Made by a program: the position numbers and the translations under genes
Part shown: positions 43,593-54,289 of the stretch, piece by piece
How positions within the stretch are numbered: the first letter of the stretch is position 1
Layout of the letters: the number at the start of each line of letters is the position of its first letter
Assembly (NCBI RefSeq): GCF_902459765.1
Contig: NZ_CABPSP010000002.1
Location: forward strand, 310,001 to 374,000
DNA from: Pandoraea anapnoica
GTDB lineage: Bacteria; Pseudomonadota; Gammaproteobacteria; Burkholderiales; Burkholderiaceae
Direction of reading: 5' to 3'
Length of the DNA stretch: 64,000 nt
The notes under the pieces: generated by a model
Database searches by the model: none
Told to the model about the DNA's origin: nothing
The model's input: only the letters and a program-made list of their open reading frames with translations

Positions 43593-44546
43593 TTAGCTCG
43601 CCAGTTGCTTCAGCACCTGCTCGGCGCTCGGCACCGGCGCAACCGCACCGTAACCGGTCGTCGAGAGTGCCGCGCAGACATTAGCGTAACGCGCAGCGGC
43701 GAACGGATCGTCGCCCAACGCCAGACGCGCGACGAAAGCGCCGCCGAAGCAATCGCCCGCGCCGGTGGCGTCGATGGCCTGCACCGGGTACGGTGCGACG
43801 ATGCGACGCTCCTGCGGGGTGGCAACGTAGCAACCCTCACGCCCAAGCTTGAGCGCCACGACCTTCACACCGTGGGAGAGCAGTTCGTCGAGAATCGCGT
43901 CGCGATCTTCCAGACCGGTCACCGCCGTGACATCGTCCCAGCTCGGCAGGCAGACGTCGGTCAGGCTGAACGCTTCACGCATCGTGGCGCGCGCGCGGGC
44001 GAGCGGCCACAGCTTGAGACGCAGATTCGTGTCGAACGACACTTTGCCACCCGCAGCGCGAATCTTCGACATGGCGTCGAAGGCGGCGTCGCAGGCGTTC
44101 ACGCTGATCGCCAGGCTGATGCCCGACAGATGCAGAAACTGTGCGCCCGCCAGTGCCTCGCCCGGCAGATCCTGCGCGCGATAGCGGCTCGCCGCGGAAC
44201 CCGCGCGCAGATAGTCGAAGTGGTGACCGTTCTCGTCGTGCGATACAAAATAGACGCCGGTCGGCGACTGGCCGTCCACGCGGACGTAGCGCGTATCCAC
44301 CTGTTCGTCGCGCCACAGATCGAGCAGCATGCGTCCAAAGAGGTCGTCGCCCACGGCGCTCACGAAACCCGTGCTCACGCCCTGACGGCGCGCGGCAATG
44401 GCGAAGTTGGACGTGTCGCCGCCGAAACCTTGCAGATAGCGACGGGCGTCGTCGGGCGACTGGTTGAACTCGACCATCGCTTCGCCCATCGCGAGCACTT
44501 GCGGCGTTTGCTTCGTTTGTATCGGTTGCGAATCCTGTTGCGTCAT
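43593..44546 (-). CDS. PfkB-family sugar kinase (2-dehydro-3-deoxygluconokinase-like)
   Basis: The 317-residue kinase has the two PfkB signatures: G-G-D-T-S-N-F-A-I-A-A near residue 40 and D-A-T-G-A-G-D-C-F-G-G-A-F near 260, the latter with the catalytic Asp. Overall resemblance is to KDG kinases (KdgK). The start at 44546 shares its first base with the rimO stop codon (TGATG), which implies translational coupling. An ATG 18 bases upstream exists, but GAGG before 44546 suits the shorter form. KDG phosphorylation would feed the Entner-Doudoroff route; exact substrate unproven. Confidence 0.87.
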   Translation of the reverse strand: MTQQDSQPIQTKQTPQVLAMGEAMVEFNQSPDDARRYLQGFGGDTSNFAIAARRQGVSTGFVSAVGDDLFGRMLLDLWRDEQVDTRYVRVDGQSPTGVYFVSHDENGHHFDYLRAGSAASRYRAQDLPGEALAGAQFLHLSGISLAISVNACDAAFDAMSKIRAAGGKVSFDTNLRLKLWPLARARATMREAFSLTDVCLPSWDDVTAVTGLEDRDAILDELLSHGVKVVALKLGREGCYVATPQERRIVAPYPVQAIDATGAGDCFGGAFVARLALGDDPFAAARYANVCAALSTTGYGAVAPVPSAEQVLKQLAS

Positions 44547-45913
44547 CAGACCACCTCGCCCCACAGATCGTGGCCATCGGCTCCGGTGACTTCGACGTTC
44601 ACGAACTCACCGACCTTGAGGCGTTTCGCGGCCTTGGCCGTCGGCTCGATGTACACGAGGCCGTCGATTTCCGGTGCATCGGCAGCCGAGCGGGCGACGC
44701 CGCCGTCCTGATTGATTTCGTCGACGATCACCTGAATCGTCTTGCCGATCTTGCGCTGCTGACGCTCGGCCGAAATCTCCTCGGCCACCTCCATAAAGCG
44801 CGCACGGCGCTCCTCGCGCACTTCGTCCGGCAACGCGCCCGGCAGTTCGTTGGCGCGCGCACCTTCGACCGGCGAATAGGCGAAGCAGCCCACGCGGTCG
44901 AGTTCGGCTTCGCGCAGGAAGTCCAGCATGTATTCGAATTCGGCTTCGGTCTCGCCCGGGAAACCCGCAATGAATGTGCTGCGGATCGTCAGATCCGGGC
45001 ACATTTTGCGCCAGGCCTGAATGCGCTCCAGATTCTTCTCGCCCGAGGCCGGACGCTTCATGCGCTTGAGCACGTCCGGGTGTGCGTGTTGCAGCGGCAC
45101 GTCGAGATACGGGAGGATGTGGCCTTCGGCCATCAGCGGAATGATCTCATCGACATGCGGATACGGGTAGACGTAGTGCAGACGCACCCATGCGCCGTAT
45201 TGCTTGGCCAGCTCGCCCAGCGCCGTCACCAGTTCGGTCATGCGCGTCTTGAGCGGACGACCCGCCCAGAAGCCAGTACGGTACTTCACGTCGACGCCGT
45301 ACGCACTGGTGTCCTGCGAGATCACCAGCAGTTCCTTGACGCCTGCCTTGAACAGATTCTCGGCTTCGAGCATCACTTCCGCGACCGGGCGCGAATCGAG
45401 ATCGCCACGCATCGACGGGATGATGCAGAACGTGCAGCGATGGTTGCAGCCTTCGGAAATCTTCAGATACGCGTAGTGACGCGGCGTGAGCTTGATGCCA
45501 GCAGGCGGGACGAGATCGGTGAACGGATCGTGTGGCTTGGGCAGGTGCGTGTGCACCGCGCTCATCACTTCACCCACGGCGTGCGGGCCGGTGACGGCGA
45601 GCACCTTCGGGTGCACGGCACTCACGATGTCCTGACCGGCGGCGTCCTTCTTCGCGCCCAGACAGCCTGTGACGATCACCTTGCCGTTCTCGGCCAGCGC
45701 TTCGCCGATGGCGTCGAGACTCTCCTGTACGGCGTCGTCGATGAAGCCACAGGTATTGACCACGACGAGATCGGCGCCGTCATAGGTGCCGGCGATGTCG
45801 TAGCCTTCGGCGCGAAGTTGGGTCAGGATCTGCTCGGAGTCGACCAAAGCCTTGGGGCAGCCGAGCGAAACGAAGCCGACCTTGGGGGTGCCGGCGGGCG
45901 ATGGGCGGGACAT
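44546..45913 (-). CDS. rimO: ribosomal protein S12 methylthiotransferase
   Basis: RimO is a radical-SAM enzyme that adds a methylthio group to an Asp of ribosomal protein S12. The 455-residue form starts at the ATG at 45913, the usual position close to [11 protein letters not shown]. Cys residues for the auxiliary cluster are in that motif, in N-T-C-G-F and in V-T-G-C-L-G. The radical-SAM cluster is [16 protein letters not shown] domain ends the protein. It is coupled to the PfkB kinase downstream by a TGATG overlap. Confidence 0.96.
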   Translation of the reverse strand: MSRPSPAGTPKVGFVSLGCPKALVDSEQILTQLRAEGYDIAGTYDGADLVVVNTCGFIDDAVQESLDAIGEALAENGKVIVTGCLGAKKDAAGQDIVSAVHPKVLAVTGPHAVGEVMSAVHTHLPKPHDPFTDLVPPAGIKLTPRHYAYLKISEGCNHRCTFCIIPSMRGDLDSRPVAEVMLEAENLFKAGVKELLVISQDTSAYGVDVKYRTGFWAGRPLKTRMTELVTALGELAKQYGAWVRLHYVYPYPHVDEIIPLMAEGHILPYLDVPLQHAHPDVLKRMKRPASGEKNLERIQAWRKMCPDLTIRSTFIAGFPGETEAEFEYMLDFLREAELDRVGCFAYSPVEGARANELPGALPDEVREERRARFMEVAEEISAERQQRKIGKTIQVIVDEINQDGGVARSAADAPEIDGLVYIEPTAKAAKRLKVGEFVNVEVTGADGHDLWGEVV

Positions 45914-46186
45914 GGGGCGAAATCCTGATGTAGTAGATGCTTGTAACGGTCGACCGGTACGCGACGCCTCTGGCGTCACGCGTCTTCTACGTGTGTTGTG
46001 ACGTAACCGGCTGAATAACCGCGCATTTTACCCTGATCGTCTGCGGTTCGTTCCAACTATTGCGCCGCAGCGCAGCCGATCGGGTCAAATCGTCGGCAGT
46101 GTGCGCCCCACGCCACACTACCGCGTTCGCGGGCACCGGCCGCTATCTATCGATGCGAGCCGATGTCCGTCGTCAGAAAGCCTCGT

Positions 46187-46774
46187 TCAGGGCTTCTTGT
46201 TCGGGTCCCGGCCCGGCGCGCCCGGCGCACCTGGACCACCCGGGAAGGGGAACGTGCTGAACATGTTCTTCGCCTGGCTCTGCATCTGCTCCTGCATCTG
46301 CACAAACAGGTTCTTCGACTGTTCGATGTAGTTGGTCATCATGCCCTGCATCATCGGCGCCTGCATGTTCATGAATTGCGCCCAGACGTCAGGGTTGAAG
46401 GCCGCACCTTCGTAGATGCCCTTCGACTGATCGGCCAGCTTGTTCTGAATCTCGATGAACGTCTGGATATTCTTCTCGAGGTACGTGCCCATCATCCCCT
46501 GCAGCGCATGGCCGTAGAAGCGGATGATCTGGGCCAGCATGGCGCTCGAGAACATCGGCACGCCGCCGGTCTCTTCTTCCAGAATGATCTGCAGCAGGAT
46601 GCTGCGGGTCAGGTCCTCGCCCGTCTTGGCGTCGACAACCTTGAACTCCTCGGTCTCGAGCACCAGTTGCTTCACATCGGCAAGGGTGATGTACGTACTG
46701 GTTTGGGTATCGTACAGACGCCGGTTCGGATACTTTTTGATCAGGCGTTCGTCAGTCTTCTTGCTCGCGGTCAT
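46187..46774 (-). CDS. phaR: polyhydroxyalkanoate synthesis repressor PhaR
   Basis: This 195-residue DNA- and PHB-binding repressor controls phasin genes. The N-terminal PHB/PHA-accumulation domain reads K-K-Y-P-N-R-R-L-Y-D-T, followed by Y-I-T-L-A-D-V. Two PHB_acc repeats are in the middle (L-L-Q-I-I-L-E-E-E, F-Y-G-H-A-L-Q-G-M-M). The tail is Pro/Gly-rich. In Cupriavidus and Burkholderia, PhaR leaves phaP promoters when it binds nascent PHB. It lies downstream of phaB, as in the standard phaCABR arrangement. Confidence 0.95.
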   Translation of the reverse strand: MTASKKTDERLIKKYPNRRLYDTQTSTYITLADVKQLVLETEEFKVVDAKTGEDLTRSILLQIILEEETGGVPMFSSAMLAQIIRFYGHALQGMMGTYLEKNIQTFIEIQNKLADQSKGIYEGAAFNPDVWAQFMNMQAPMMQGMMTNYIEQSKNLFVQMQEQMQSQAKNMFSTFPFPGGPGAPGAPGRDPNKKP

Positions 46775-46937
46775 GCGGTGGGTTTCCTGCGTTTTTTGAA
46801 GGACTACCCCGACCGGCGGTCGGGGTTAATCACATATTATCGATTCTAGGGCGTTTGCTGCTATGCGGCAAAGCCCTAACCCGATTCGAGGCGCTGTACC
46901 TGCTGCGGCCCGCAGTGGCCATGCGCCCCGTCACCGC

Positions 46938-47678
46938 TTAGCCCATGTGCAGGCCGCCGTTGAGCGAGAAGTCTGCGCCCGTCGAAAAGCCCGAATCGTC
47001 CGAGGCCAGCCACGCGACGATCGAACCGATCTCACCCGGCTCGCCCAGACGCTTGACCGGAATCGTCGCCACGATCTTGTCGAGCACGTCCTGACGGATC
47101 GAGCGCACCATGTCCGTGCCGATGTAGCCCGGCGACACGGTATTGACCGTCACGCCCTTGGTCGCCACTTCCTGCGCCAGCGACATGGTAAAGCCGTGAA
47201 TACCCGCCTTAGCCGTCGCGTAATTCGTCTGACCGAACTGCCCCTTCTGACCGTTCACCGACGAGATGTTGATGATGCGGCCCCAGCCGCGCTCGCACAT
47301 CCCTTCGATCACCTGCTTCGTGACGTTGAACAGGCTCGTGAGGTTGGTGTCGATCACAGCGTCCCAGTCTTCACGGGTCATCTTGCGAAACACCGTGTCG
47401 CGCGTGATGCCGGCATTGTTCACCAGCACGTCGACTTCACCGACTTCCGACTTGACCTTGTCGAACGCCGCCTTCGTGGACTCCCAATCGCCGACGTTGC
47501 CTTCGGAGGCGACAAAATCGAAACCCAACGCCTTCTGATCTTCCAGCCACTTCACGCGGCGCGGCGAGTTCGGACCGCAACCGGCCACCACCTTGAAGCC
47601 ATCTTTGTACAGCCGCTGGCAAATAGACGTACCGATACCGCCCATCCCGCCTGTCACATATGCAATGCGTTGAGTCAT
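46938..47678 (-). CDS. phaB: acetoacetyl-CoA reductase
   Basis: The 246-residue short-chain dehydrogenase reduces acetoacetyl-CoA to (R)-3-hydroxybutyryl-CoA with NADPH. The cofactor loop is T-G-G-M-G-G-I-G-T. The catalytic Ser-Tyr-Lys are in I-S-S-V-N-G and N-Y-A-T-A-K. The P-G-Y-I-G-T-D-M-V loop is as in PhaB of Cupriavidus. The ATG at 47678 follows GGGAAG and gives the standard length; the frame is open upstream but adds 44 unlikely residues. The gene lies between phaA and phaR. Confidence 0.96.
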   Translation of the reverse strand: MTQRIAYVTGGMGGIGTSICQRLYKDGFKVVAGCGPNSPRRVKWLEDQKALGFDFVASEGNVGDWESTKAAFDKVKSEVGEVDVLVNNAGITRDTVFRKMTREDWDAVIDTNLTSLFNVTKQVIEGMCERGWGRIINISSVNGQKGQFGQTNYATAKAGIHGFTMSLAQEVATKGVTVNTVSPGYIGTDMVRSIRQDVLDKIVATIPVKRLGEPGEIGSIVAWLASDDSGFSTGADFSLNGGLHMG

Positions 47679-47876
47679 GGAACGCTTCCCCCAAAATAAC
47701 GGCAAACTGCCGCCTGTTGCGACTGCCAATTGACCGACGCGCAGGCCGCGCGTTCCCACGCGTGCCTTTCGTCTCCTGACTACTTCGGTGCGACCCCGTG
47801 CGCGTTGCACACACGGGCGACACCGATTCTTCTGCGGCTCGTAAGACTCACGCTTGCGTGCGTCAATCCTGGAACG

Positions 47877-49058
47877 TCAGACGCGCTCCACCGCCAGCGC
47901 CACACCCATGCCACCGCCGATGCACAGCGAGGCCAGACCGCGACGGGCATCGCGACGCGCCATTTCGTGCAGCAGCGTGACGAGAATACGGCAGCCCGAC
48001 GCACCGATCGGGTGACCGATGGCGATAGCGCCGCCGTTCACGTTGATCTTCGACGTATCCCAGCCCATCTGCTTATTCACCGCCAGCGCTTGTGCAGCGA
48101 AGGCTTCGTTGATTTCCATCAGATCCAGATCGCTCGCCTTCCAGCCCGCACGGGCGAGGCAGCGCTGCGATGCCGGCACCGGGCCAATGCCCATGACCGA
48201 CGGATCGACGCCCGCGTTCGCGTACGCGACGATGCGCGCGAGCGGCGTGAGGCCCAGTTGCTCGGCACGCTTGGCCGACATCACGACCACCGCAGCTGCG
48301 CCGTCGTTGATACCCGACGCGTTGGCGGCCGTCACCGTGCCGTCCTTCGAGAAGGCGGGCTTCAGACCGGCCAGCGATTCCGCCGTCACGCCGTGACGCA
48401 CGAACTCATCGGTGTTGAAGACGACCGGATCGCCCTTGCGCTGCGGAATCGAGACCGGCACGATTTCGGCGTCGAAACGGCCGGCCTTTTGCGCGGCTTC
48501 CGCCTTGTTCTGCGAGGCGGCGGCGAAGGCGTCCTGCATTTCCCGCGTGATGCCGTATTCCTTGGCCACGTTCTCGGCCGTGATCCCCATGTGGTACTGG
48601 TTGTACACGTCCCACAGGCCGTCGACGATCATCGTGTCGATCAGCTTCGCATCGCCCATGCGGAATCCGTCGCGCGAACCCGGCAGCACGTGCGGTGCGG
48701 CGCTCATGTTTTCCTGACCGCCTGCCACGACGATATCTGCTTCACCGGCGGTGATCGCGTTGGCGGCGAGCATCACGGCCTTCAGGCCCGAGCCGCACAC
48801 CTTGTTGATGGTCATGGCGGGCACCATCGCCGGCAGGCCGGCTTTGATCGACGCCTGACGCGCCACGTTCTGGCCCGAGCCGGCGGTCAGCACCTGACCC
48901 ATGATGACTTCGCTGATGTCCTCGCCCTTGAGCTTCGCGCGCTTGAGGACTTCGTCGATCACGATCGCCCCCAGATCCGGGGCAGCCACCTTGGCCAGCG
49001 AGCCGCCAAACTTACCGACCGCCGTACGGGCAGCCGACACAATCACGATATCCGACAT
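47877..49058 (-). CDS. phaA: acetyl-CoA acetyltransferase PhaA
   Basis: The 393-residue thiolase condenses two acetyl-CoA to acetoacetyl-CoA, the first step of PHB synthesis. The acyl cysteine is in [10 protein letters not shown], with [17 protein letters not shown] and S-L-C-I-G-G-G-M-G downstream. It follows phaC by 51 bases and precedes phaB by about 200. It is a paralogue of the BktB-type enzyme at 42276. Confidence 0.96.
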   Translation of the reverse strand: MSDIVIVSAARTAVGKFGGSLAKVAAPDLGAIVIDEVLKRAKLKGEDISEVIMGQVLTAGSGQNVARQASIKAGLPAMVPAMTINKVCGSGLKAVMLAANAITAGEADIVVAGGQENMSAAPHVLPGSRDGFRMGDAKLIDTMIVDGLWDVYNQYHMGITAENVAKEYGITREMQDAFAAASQNKAEAAQKAGRFDAEIVPVSIPQRKGDPVVFNTDEFVRHGVTAESLAGLKPAFSKDGTVTAANASGINDGAAAVVVMSAKRAEQLGLTPLARIVAYANAGVDPSVMGIGPVPASQRCLARAGWKASDLDLMEINEAFAAQALAVNKQMGWDTSKINVNGGAIAIGHPIGASGCRILVTLLHEMARRDARRGLASLCIGGGMGVALAVERV

Positions 49059-49109
49059 GTCTCATTCCTCTTTTTCAATGGGTTCGAACCAGGGGGGATG
49101 CCCGTCCGC

Positions 49110-50960
49110 TCAGGCTTTCGCCTTCACGTAACGCCCGGGCGCCGGTTCAATGGGTGCATAAGCAACATTACCATACGCATTTTGCGCTTTGACGCGTTTG
49201 CCGGCGTAGCCTGCGAGCCAATCGCTCCAGTCGGTCCACCAGCTTCCCGGATGCTCGGTGGCTCCGGCCAGCCAGTCGCTCGCATCGACACCGACATCGT
49301 CGTTGCGCCAATAGCTGCGTTTCTTCTTCACCGGCGGATTGACCACTCCCGCAATGTGCCCCGATGCGCCCAGCACGAAGCGGCGCTCACCGCCGAGCAA
49401 CGGCAACGAGCGGAACGCCGACGTCCACGGCACGATGTGATCTTCGCGCGAGCCGAACACGTACGCCGGTGCCTCGATGGCACCCAGATCGACGGGCACG
49501 CCGCAGGTCTGGATCGCACCGGGTTGTTTCAGTTCGTTCTGCAAATAAAGGTGACGCAGATACCAGCAGAACATCGGCCCCGGCAGGTTCGTGCCGTCGC
49601 CATTCCAGTAAAGCAGGTCGAACGGCTGCGGCGCATTGCCTTTCAGATAGCTGTCGACGACGTAATTCCAGACCAGATCGTTCGGACGCAGGAACGAAAA
49701 CGTGTTGGCAAGTTCGACGCCGCGCATCAGTCCGGGCGGCTGGCCGAGACCACCACCGATCGTCTGTTCGCGGAACTGGACATGCGGCTCGTCGACGAAG
49801 ACATCGAGTACGCCGGTATCGGAAAAGTCCAGCAGCGTGGTGAGCAACGTTACGCTCGCGACCGGCGATTTGCGTCCCGTCTGCCCCTTGGCCGCGAGCA
49901 CGGCGAGTGCGGCGGCCAGCAACGTGCCGCCCACGCAGAAGCCGAGCGCGTTGATCTGCGACTGACCGCTGATGTCGCGCACCACGTCGATGGCGGCAAT
50001 CGGGCCTTCGCCAACGTAGTCGTCCCAGGTCTTGTGGGCCAGCGACGCATCCGGGTTGCGCCAAGACACGACGAACACCGTGTGCCCCTGCTCGACGGCG
50101 TAACGTACCAGCGAATTCTCGGGCTGAAGATCGAGGATGTAGAACTTGTTGATGCAAGGCGGCACGATCAGCAACGGGCGTTGGTGCACCGTCGGCGTTA
50201 GCGCCTTGTACTGAATGAGCTGGATCAGGTCGTTCTCGAAGACTACAGCGCCTTCGGTCGTCGCGACATTGCGTCCGACTTCGAAGGCCGCCTCGTCGGT
50301 CTGCGACACCTTGCCCTTGCCCATATCGACCAGCAGATGCTGCATGCCCGCGAGCAGGCTGTCGCCGTGCGTCTGCACGAGGCGCTGCTGCGCATCGGGA
50401 TTGGTGGCGATGAAATTCGCGGGCGAGCTTGCGGCGACCCATTGCTCGACGGCGAAGCGAATCCGCTCGCGCGTCTTTGCATCGGCGTCGACCAGTTCAG
50501 CCATACGCATCAGGAAGCGGCCGTTGAGCAGATAGAGCGCGGCGGGCAACGCGTAGAACGGATTGCGCCAGCCCTCTCCGGCAAAGCGACGATCGCCGAG
50601 TGCGGGGGCGATATCGAGACCGGGTTGATTGAAACTGGCAACGAGCTCGGCAAATTCGCGCGCGTATTCCGACTGAAGCTCGTTCAGTCGCGCAGGATCG
50701 ACGTGCAGCGACGTCGGCTGCGGCATGGCGCCTGACTTACCGAAAAGTTCGAAAAGCCCCGCGAACGGGTTCGCGGCAGCCGCTGCACCATTCGCAGCAA
50801 AAGGTGACGGGCCAGCAGATCCCGGCAACGCGCCGAACAGTTGTTGGGCGGCCTTGAACCACTGCGACATGTCCTGAGCGGAGAGCGAAGCGGAGGGAAA
50901 CTGCTGGGCAAACGAGGCGGCAAACGAGGCCGGATCGAAGTTGGCACTGGCGCGATTCAT
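49110..50960 (-). CDS. phaC: class I polyhydroxyalkanoate synthase PhaC
   Basis: PhaC polymerises (R)-3-hydroxyacyl-CoA on the surface of PHB granules. The 616-residue product has an N-terminal Ala/Pro-rich part, then the alpha/beta-hydrolase core. The lipase-box-like motif L-G-F-C-V-G-G places the catalytic Cys near residue 342. The Asp lies beyond D-L-L-Y-W-N-G-D-G-T-N and the His in A-S-G-H-I-A-G-V-V. Class I is indicated by length and by phaA-phaB following directly. The start is supported by the fit to the family N-terminus, though upstream AGG is weak. Confidence 0.96.
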   Translation of the reverse strand: MNRASANFDPASFAASFAQQFPSASLSAQDMSQWFKAAQQLFGALPGSAGPSPFAANGAAAAANPFAGLFELFGKSGAMPQPTSLHVDPARLNELQSEYAREFAELVASFNQPGLDIAPALGDRRFAGEGWRNPFYALPAALYLLNGRFLMRMAELVDADAKTRERIRFAVEQWVAASSPANFIATNPDAQQRLVQTHGDSLLAGMQHLLVDMGKGKVSQTDEAAFEVGRNVATTEGAVVFENDLIQLIQYKALTPTVHQRPLLIVPPCINKFYILDLQPENSLVRYAVEQGHTVFVVSWRNPDASLAHKTWDDYVGEGPIAAIDVVRDISGQSQINALGFCVGGTLLAAALAVLAAKGQTGRKSPVASVTLLTTLLDFSDTGVLDVFVDEPHVQFREQTIGGGLGQPPGLMRGVELANTFSFLRPNDLVWNYVVDSYLKGNAPQPFDLLYWNGDGTNLPGPMFCWYLRHLYLQNELKQPGAIQTCGVPVDLGAIEAPAYVFGSREDHIVPWTSAFRSLPLLGGERRFVLGASGHIAGVVNPPVKKKRSYWRNDDVGVDASDWLAGATEHPGSWWTDWSDWLAGYAGKRVKAQNAYGNVAYAPIEPAPGRYVKAKA

Positions 50961-51133
50961 GGTAGCCTGAGTGTCACGTCCGTTGCGTTCAGGGCCGACG
51001 CCCGAAACGCGGCGGCGTGCTTCACTTTATGAGCAATGCGCCCCGCCTGTGAAGCATTCTTGCGTGCGCGCGCAGGCGTGTCAATCTTTGCGGCGAACGT
51101 CCTGAGTGCATTGTCCCGTCGCCCCACCCATTT

Positions 51134-51346
51134 TTGAATGCGCGTTTGCCCCGACTTGTCCCGATGATCATTGTTCTTCTCGGCTGGCTCTACGTCATTG
51201 GCATGGTCGCTATCACCGCGCCGTCTGCGTGGCTGGGCATCGCCATCTTCCTGTTCGGCGGTATCGGGCCGGCGCTCCTCATCCTGTACATCGCGGGAAG
51301 CCGCGCGCGGCGTACACGCGCGCTGCGACACGATGACGCAGAATAA
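51134..51346 (+). CDS. small two-helix membrane protein
   Basis: The 70-residue product has two hydrophobic segments (V-P-M-I-I-V-L-L-G-W-L-Y-V-I and L-G-I-A-I-F-L-F-G-G-I-G-P-A-L-L-I-L-Y) and a basic C-terminal tail. I recall similar 'V-P-M-x-I-V-L-L-G-W-L-Y-V' proteins in Burkholderiales near phaC/pgeF, but no function is known. It lies between the divergent phaC and the convergent pgeF. Membrane topology would place both ends on the same side. Start choice is uncertain. Confidence 0.65.
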   Translation: MNARLPRLVPMIIVLLGWLYVIGMVAITAPSAWLGIAIFLFGGIGPALLILYIAGSRARRTRALRHDDAE

Positions 51347-51351
51347 CCGTC

Positions 51352-52203
51352 TCAGCTAACGCGCCAGACCAGCGCTGCCATGCGTCCCGTCGTCCGGTCG
51401 CGACGATAGGAATAGAAACGTGCCGGATCGCCGACGGTGCACCACGTTCCGCCGGAAACGCTCGTCACGCCCTCGCGCGCGAGCCGCAAGCGTGCCAGCG
51501 CACAAAGATCCGCCAGTGATTTGCCAACATCCGGGTCGCCGTGGGGGACGAAGGCCGCAGCCGTCGCGTCCCGCTCCTGTGGCGTAGCCGCGTCGAGGAA
51601 GACTTCGCGCACCTCCGGTCCCACTTCGAACGCGCGCGGTCCGATGCACGGGCCGAGCCATGCGATGACCTGCATGTCGTCGTTCGCCGAGGATTTCGGC
51701 AACCGCGCGCGCAGCGCCTGCACCGTCTGTTCGATGACGCCGGCGCAAAGCCCGCGCCAGCCCGCATGTGCCGCCGCCACTGCGCGCCCTTGCGCGTCGC
51801 ATAGCAGCACCGGCAGACAGTCCGCGACCATGATCGTGCTCGCAAGTCCGATGACGTTGGTCGCGCTGGCGTCCGCCTGAAGCGGCTCGCCCGCGTTCAC
51901 GGCATCGAACGCTGCCTGCGCATCGACCACACGCGGACCGTGAACCTGCGCGACCCACGCCGACGGGACGCCCGTTCTCGTCGCCAGCAAGGCGCGATTC
52001 GTGCGCACGGCGTCGGGATCGTCGTCCGCCTTGTAACCGAGGTTGAACGTGGCCTGCGGCCCTTGGCTAACACCGCCCGCGCGCGTCGTAAACACGGCAC
52101 GAACGTTCGACGGAGCTGGCCAGTCGGGAACGATCCAGTCTGCAGGCATCGTGTCTTGCGCGGTATCCAACTTGCTGTCTTGCTCAGGCAGGGAAGAAGT
52201 CAT
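51352..52203 (-). CDS. pgeF: purine nucleoside phosphorylase / laccase-fold protein (YfiH family)
   Basis: The 283-residue protein of the multicopper-polyphenol-oxidase-like family (YfiH/PgeF) has the metal-site motifs [10 protein letters not shown] and A-A-H-A-G-W-R-G. The family has purine nucleoside phosphorylase or adenosine deaminase activity, and PgeF of E. coli edits peptidoglycan precursors. Its start lies 20 bases inside the end of rluD, so the two genes overlap and are probably translated from one mRNA. rluD-yfiH is a conserved pair in proteobacteria. Confidence 0.9.
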   Translation of the reverse strand: MTSSLPEQDSKLDTAQDTMPADWIVPDWPAPSNVRAVFTTRAGGVSQGPQATFNLGYKADDDPDAVRTNRALLATRTGVPSAWVAQVHGPRVVDAQAAFDAVNAGEPLQADASATNVIGLASTIMVADCLPVLLCDAQGRAVAAAHAGWRGLCAGVIEQTVQALRARLPKSSANDDMQVIAWLGPCIGPRAFEVGPEVREVFLDAATPQERDATAAAFVPHGDPDVGKSLADLCALARLRLAREGVTSVSGGTWCTVGDPARFYSYRRDRTTGRMAALVWRVS

Positions 52204-53344
52204 CGAGCGAATCGGGGAGCGTTGTGAAGTCGAATTCGAGGCCGAGCGCGCGCATCAGTTCACGCATATCGTCCGGCAGCGGCGCTTGCCAGTGCATGGC
52301 GGCATCATCCTCGGGATGGATCAGCCCCAGCCGCCACGCGTGCAACGCCTGGCGCGCAAAGCCGCCCGGCAGCGCCGGACGCTTGTGACGCGGCTTATAG
52401 AGCGGATCGCCCAGCAGCGAGTGCCCAAGATGGGAAAGATGGACGCGAATCTGGTGTGTACGCCCCGTGTCCAGCGAGCAAAGCACCAGCGAAATCGGGG
52501 ACCCGTCCCATTCTGCGCTGGCGACGGTTACCACCCGGGTGCGCGCCGGTTTACCGCCCTGTCCCTGCACAATCGCCATACGCGTACGTTCGCGCGGATC
52601 GCGGCCGATCGGCGCGTCCACGACCGTGCGCTGCGGCGGACGTCCCCAGACCAGCGCGGCGTAATGCCGCTTGACCGAGCGCGCCTGCAACTGGCGGACC
52701 AGATCGGTCTGGGCGACCAGCGTGCGCGCGACCACCATCAGGCCGGACGTCTCCTTGTCCAGCCGGTGGACGATGCCCGCACGCGGCAGATCGGCAGCCG
52801 CCCGCCCATAACGATGCAGCAGACCGTTGAGCAAAGTACCGGACCAATTGCCTGCCGCCGGATGGACGACGAGGCCAGCGGGCTTATTGAAAACGGCGAG
52901 CGTTGCGTCCTCATAGACGGCGTCGAGCGGCACCGGCTCCGGCGCGAACGCCAGTTGTTCTGGAAGCGCTGCGGGGGTAATGACAACCGCTTCGCCGCCC
53001 GCCACTTTCTGGCGGACTTTGGCGGGTTCGCCATCAAGCATGACGCGGCCGTCTTCGACCCAGGCCTGAAGACGACTGCGGGAGTATTCCGGGAAACATT
53101 GCGCCAACGCCTTGTCGAGGCGCTCGCCCGCGAGTGCGTCGGGCAATGTCGCGACGAGCGGGGCGGCGGAAGACGCCGTGTCGGGTGAAGCAGAAGTTGA
53201 AGAAGTAGCGTCTGTAGAGGCGCTATCGATGGAGTCTGAGAAAGCCCCCGGAAGCGAGTCGAAATCGTCGTCGGACGAATCCTCCGCATTTTCCGTGGCA
53301 AATGAGGCGGTTACGCTATAATCCGGCACTATTGAACGGGTCAT
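52184..53344 (-). CDS. rluD: 23S rRNA pseudouridine synthase RluD
   Basis: RluD isomerises uridines in helix 69 of 23S rRNA. The catalytic Asp is in [10 protein letters not shown]. An S4 RNA-binding segment ([20 protein letters not shown]) precedes it. The first ~65 residues are acidic and Ser/Thr-rich without structure, common in Burkholderiaceae RluD. With the ATG at 53344 the protein has 386 residues. bamD starts only 7-22 bases away on the other strand, so control signals of each gene overlap the other's coding region. Confidence 0.92.
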   Translation of the reverse strand: MTRSIVPDYSVTASFATENAEDSSDDDFDSLPGAFSDSIDSASTDATSSTSASPDTASSAAPLVATLPDALAGERLDKALAQCFPEYSRSRLQAWVEDGRVMLDGEPAKVRQKVAGGEAVVITPAALPEQLAFAPEPVPLDAVYEDATLAVFNKPAGLVVHPAAGNWSGTLLNGLLHRYGRAAADLPRAGIVHRLDKETSGLMVVARTLVAQTDLVRQLQARSVKRHYAALVWGRPPQRTVVDAPIGRDPRERTRMAIVQGQGGKPARTRVVTVASAEWDGSPISLVLCSLDTGRTHQIRVHLSHLGHSLLGDPLYKPRHKRPALPGGFARQALHAWRLGLIHPEDDAAMHWQAPLPDDMRELMRALGLEFDFTTLPDSLDDFFPA

Positions 53345-53365
53345 CGAGAAGTGAAGCCAACGAGC

Positions 53366-54193
53366 ATGCAAGCCCTGAAACTTGTCAAACATCTGACGCT
53401 GGCCGCGATTGTGGTCGGCAGCATGGCCGCCTGTGGCATTCTGCCGGAGAAGGTCGACGAAACGGCCGGCTGGTCGACGAACAAATTATACTCGGAAGCC
53501 AAGGACAGCTTCGACAGCGGCGACTATACAAAAGCCGCGAAGTACTATGAGTTGCTCGAAGGGCGCGACCCGTTCGGCCCGCACGCTCAACAGGCGCAGA
53601 TCAACACGGCCTACTCCTATTACAAGGATAACGAGCCGGCTCAGGCGCTCACCGCCGTCGACCGCTTCATTCGTCTGCATCCGGACAGCCCGTCGATCGA
53701 TTACGCCTATTACCTCAAGGGCCTGATCAACTTCAACGACGACCTCGGTCTGTTCGGCCGTTTCTCGGGTCAGGATCTAAGCGAACGCGATCCGAAGGCG
53801 CTGCGCGCCGCGTATGACAGCTTCAAGTACCTGGTCGAACATTACCCGACGAGCAAGTACGCGAACGACGCCGCCCTGCGCATGCGTTACGCCGTGAACG
53901 CGATGGCCGCCCACGAAGTGCACGCCGCCGAGTACTACTATCGCCGTGGCGCGTATCTCGCCGCGGTGAACCGCGCGCAGACCGCCCTGCAGGACTACGA
54001 TCAGGCACCGGCGCTGGAAGATGCCCTCGGCATCATGATCAAGTCGTACGACAAACTCGGCATGACCGAGCTGCGTGACGACGCCCGCCGCGTCATGGAA
54101 AAGACTTACCCGAACAGCGGCTACCTCACGGTCGGCCGTCGCATCGACAACAACCCGGGCGACAAGAAATCCTGGTGGCAGATCTGGCGCTAA
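53366..54193 (+). CDS. bamD: outer membrane assembly lipoprotein BamD
   Basis: BamD is the essential lipoprotein partner of BamA in outer-membrane beta-barrel assembly. The signal peptide ends at the lipobox M-A-A-C (Cys near residue 24). Five TPR-type helical hairpins follow, with [22 protein letters not shown] and [10 protein letters not shown] visible. I use the ATG at 53366 (275 residues); a GTG at 53351 would add five. Neither start has a strong ribosome site. A terminator follows the gene. Confidence 0.94.
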   Translation: MQALKLVKHLTLAAIVVGSMAACGILPEKVDETAGWSTNKLYSEAKDSFDSGDYTKAAKYYELLEGRDPFGPHAQQAQINTAYSYYKDNEPAQALTAVDRFIRLHPDSPSIDYAYYLKGLINFNDDLGLFGRFSGQDLSERDPKALRAAYDSFKYLVEHYPTSKYANDAALRMRYAVNAMAAHEVHAAEYYYRRGAYLAAVNRAQTALQDYDQAPALEDALGIMIKSYDKLGMTELRDDARRVMEKTYPNSGYLTVGRRIDNNPGDKKSWWQIWR

Positions 54194-54220
54194 GCCAGTT
54201 GTCGGTTGGAATGCATTGAA

Positions 54221-54247
54221 AAGCCCTCGCCTATGCGGGGGCTTTTT
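54221..54247 (+). terminator. terminator after bamD
   Basis: A GC-rich stem (GCCCTCGC / GCGGGGGC, one G-T pair) with a CTAT loop followed by TTTTT, about 30 bases after the bamD stop. Confidence 0.8.
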
Positions 54248-54289
54248 ATTTCCCGTCGTCATGACGATCCCTCGACAGGAGTTCGTTTT

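Noticed and set aside
46804-46827. GC hairpin between phaB and phaR (ACCCCGAC / GTCGGGGT)
   Set aside because: As a terminator it lacks a U-run on the minus strand; it may be a processing or regulatory structure, but there is too little to list as a feature.
47730-50201. 823-codon plus-strand ORF opposite phaA and phaC
   Set aside because: Antisense of two certain genes; composition is typical of a GC shadow frame.
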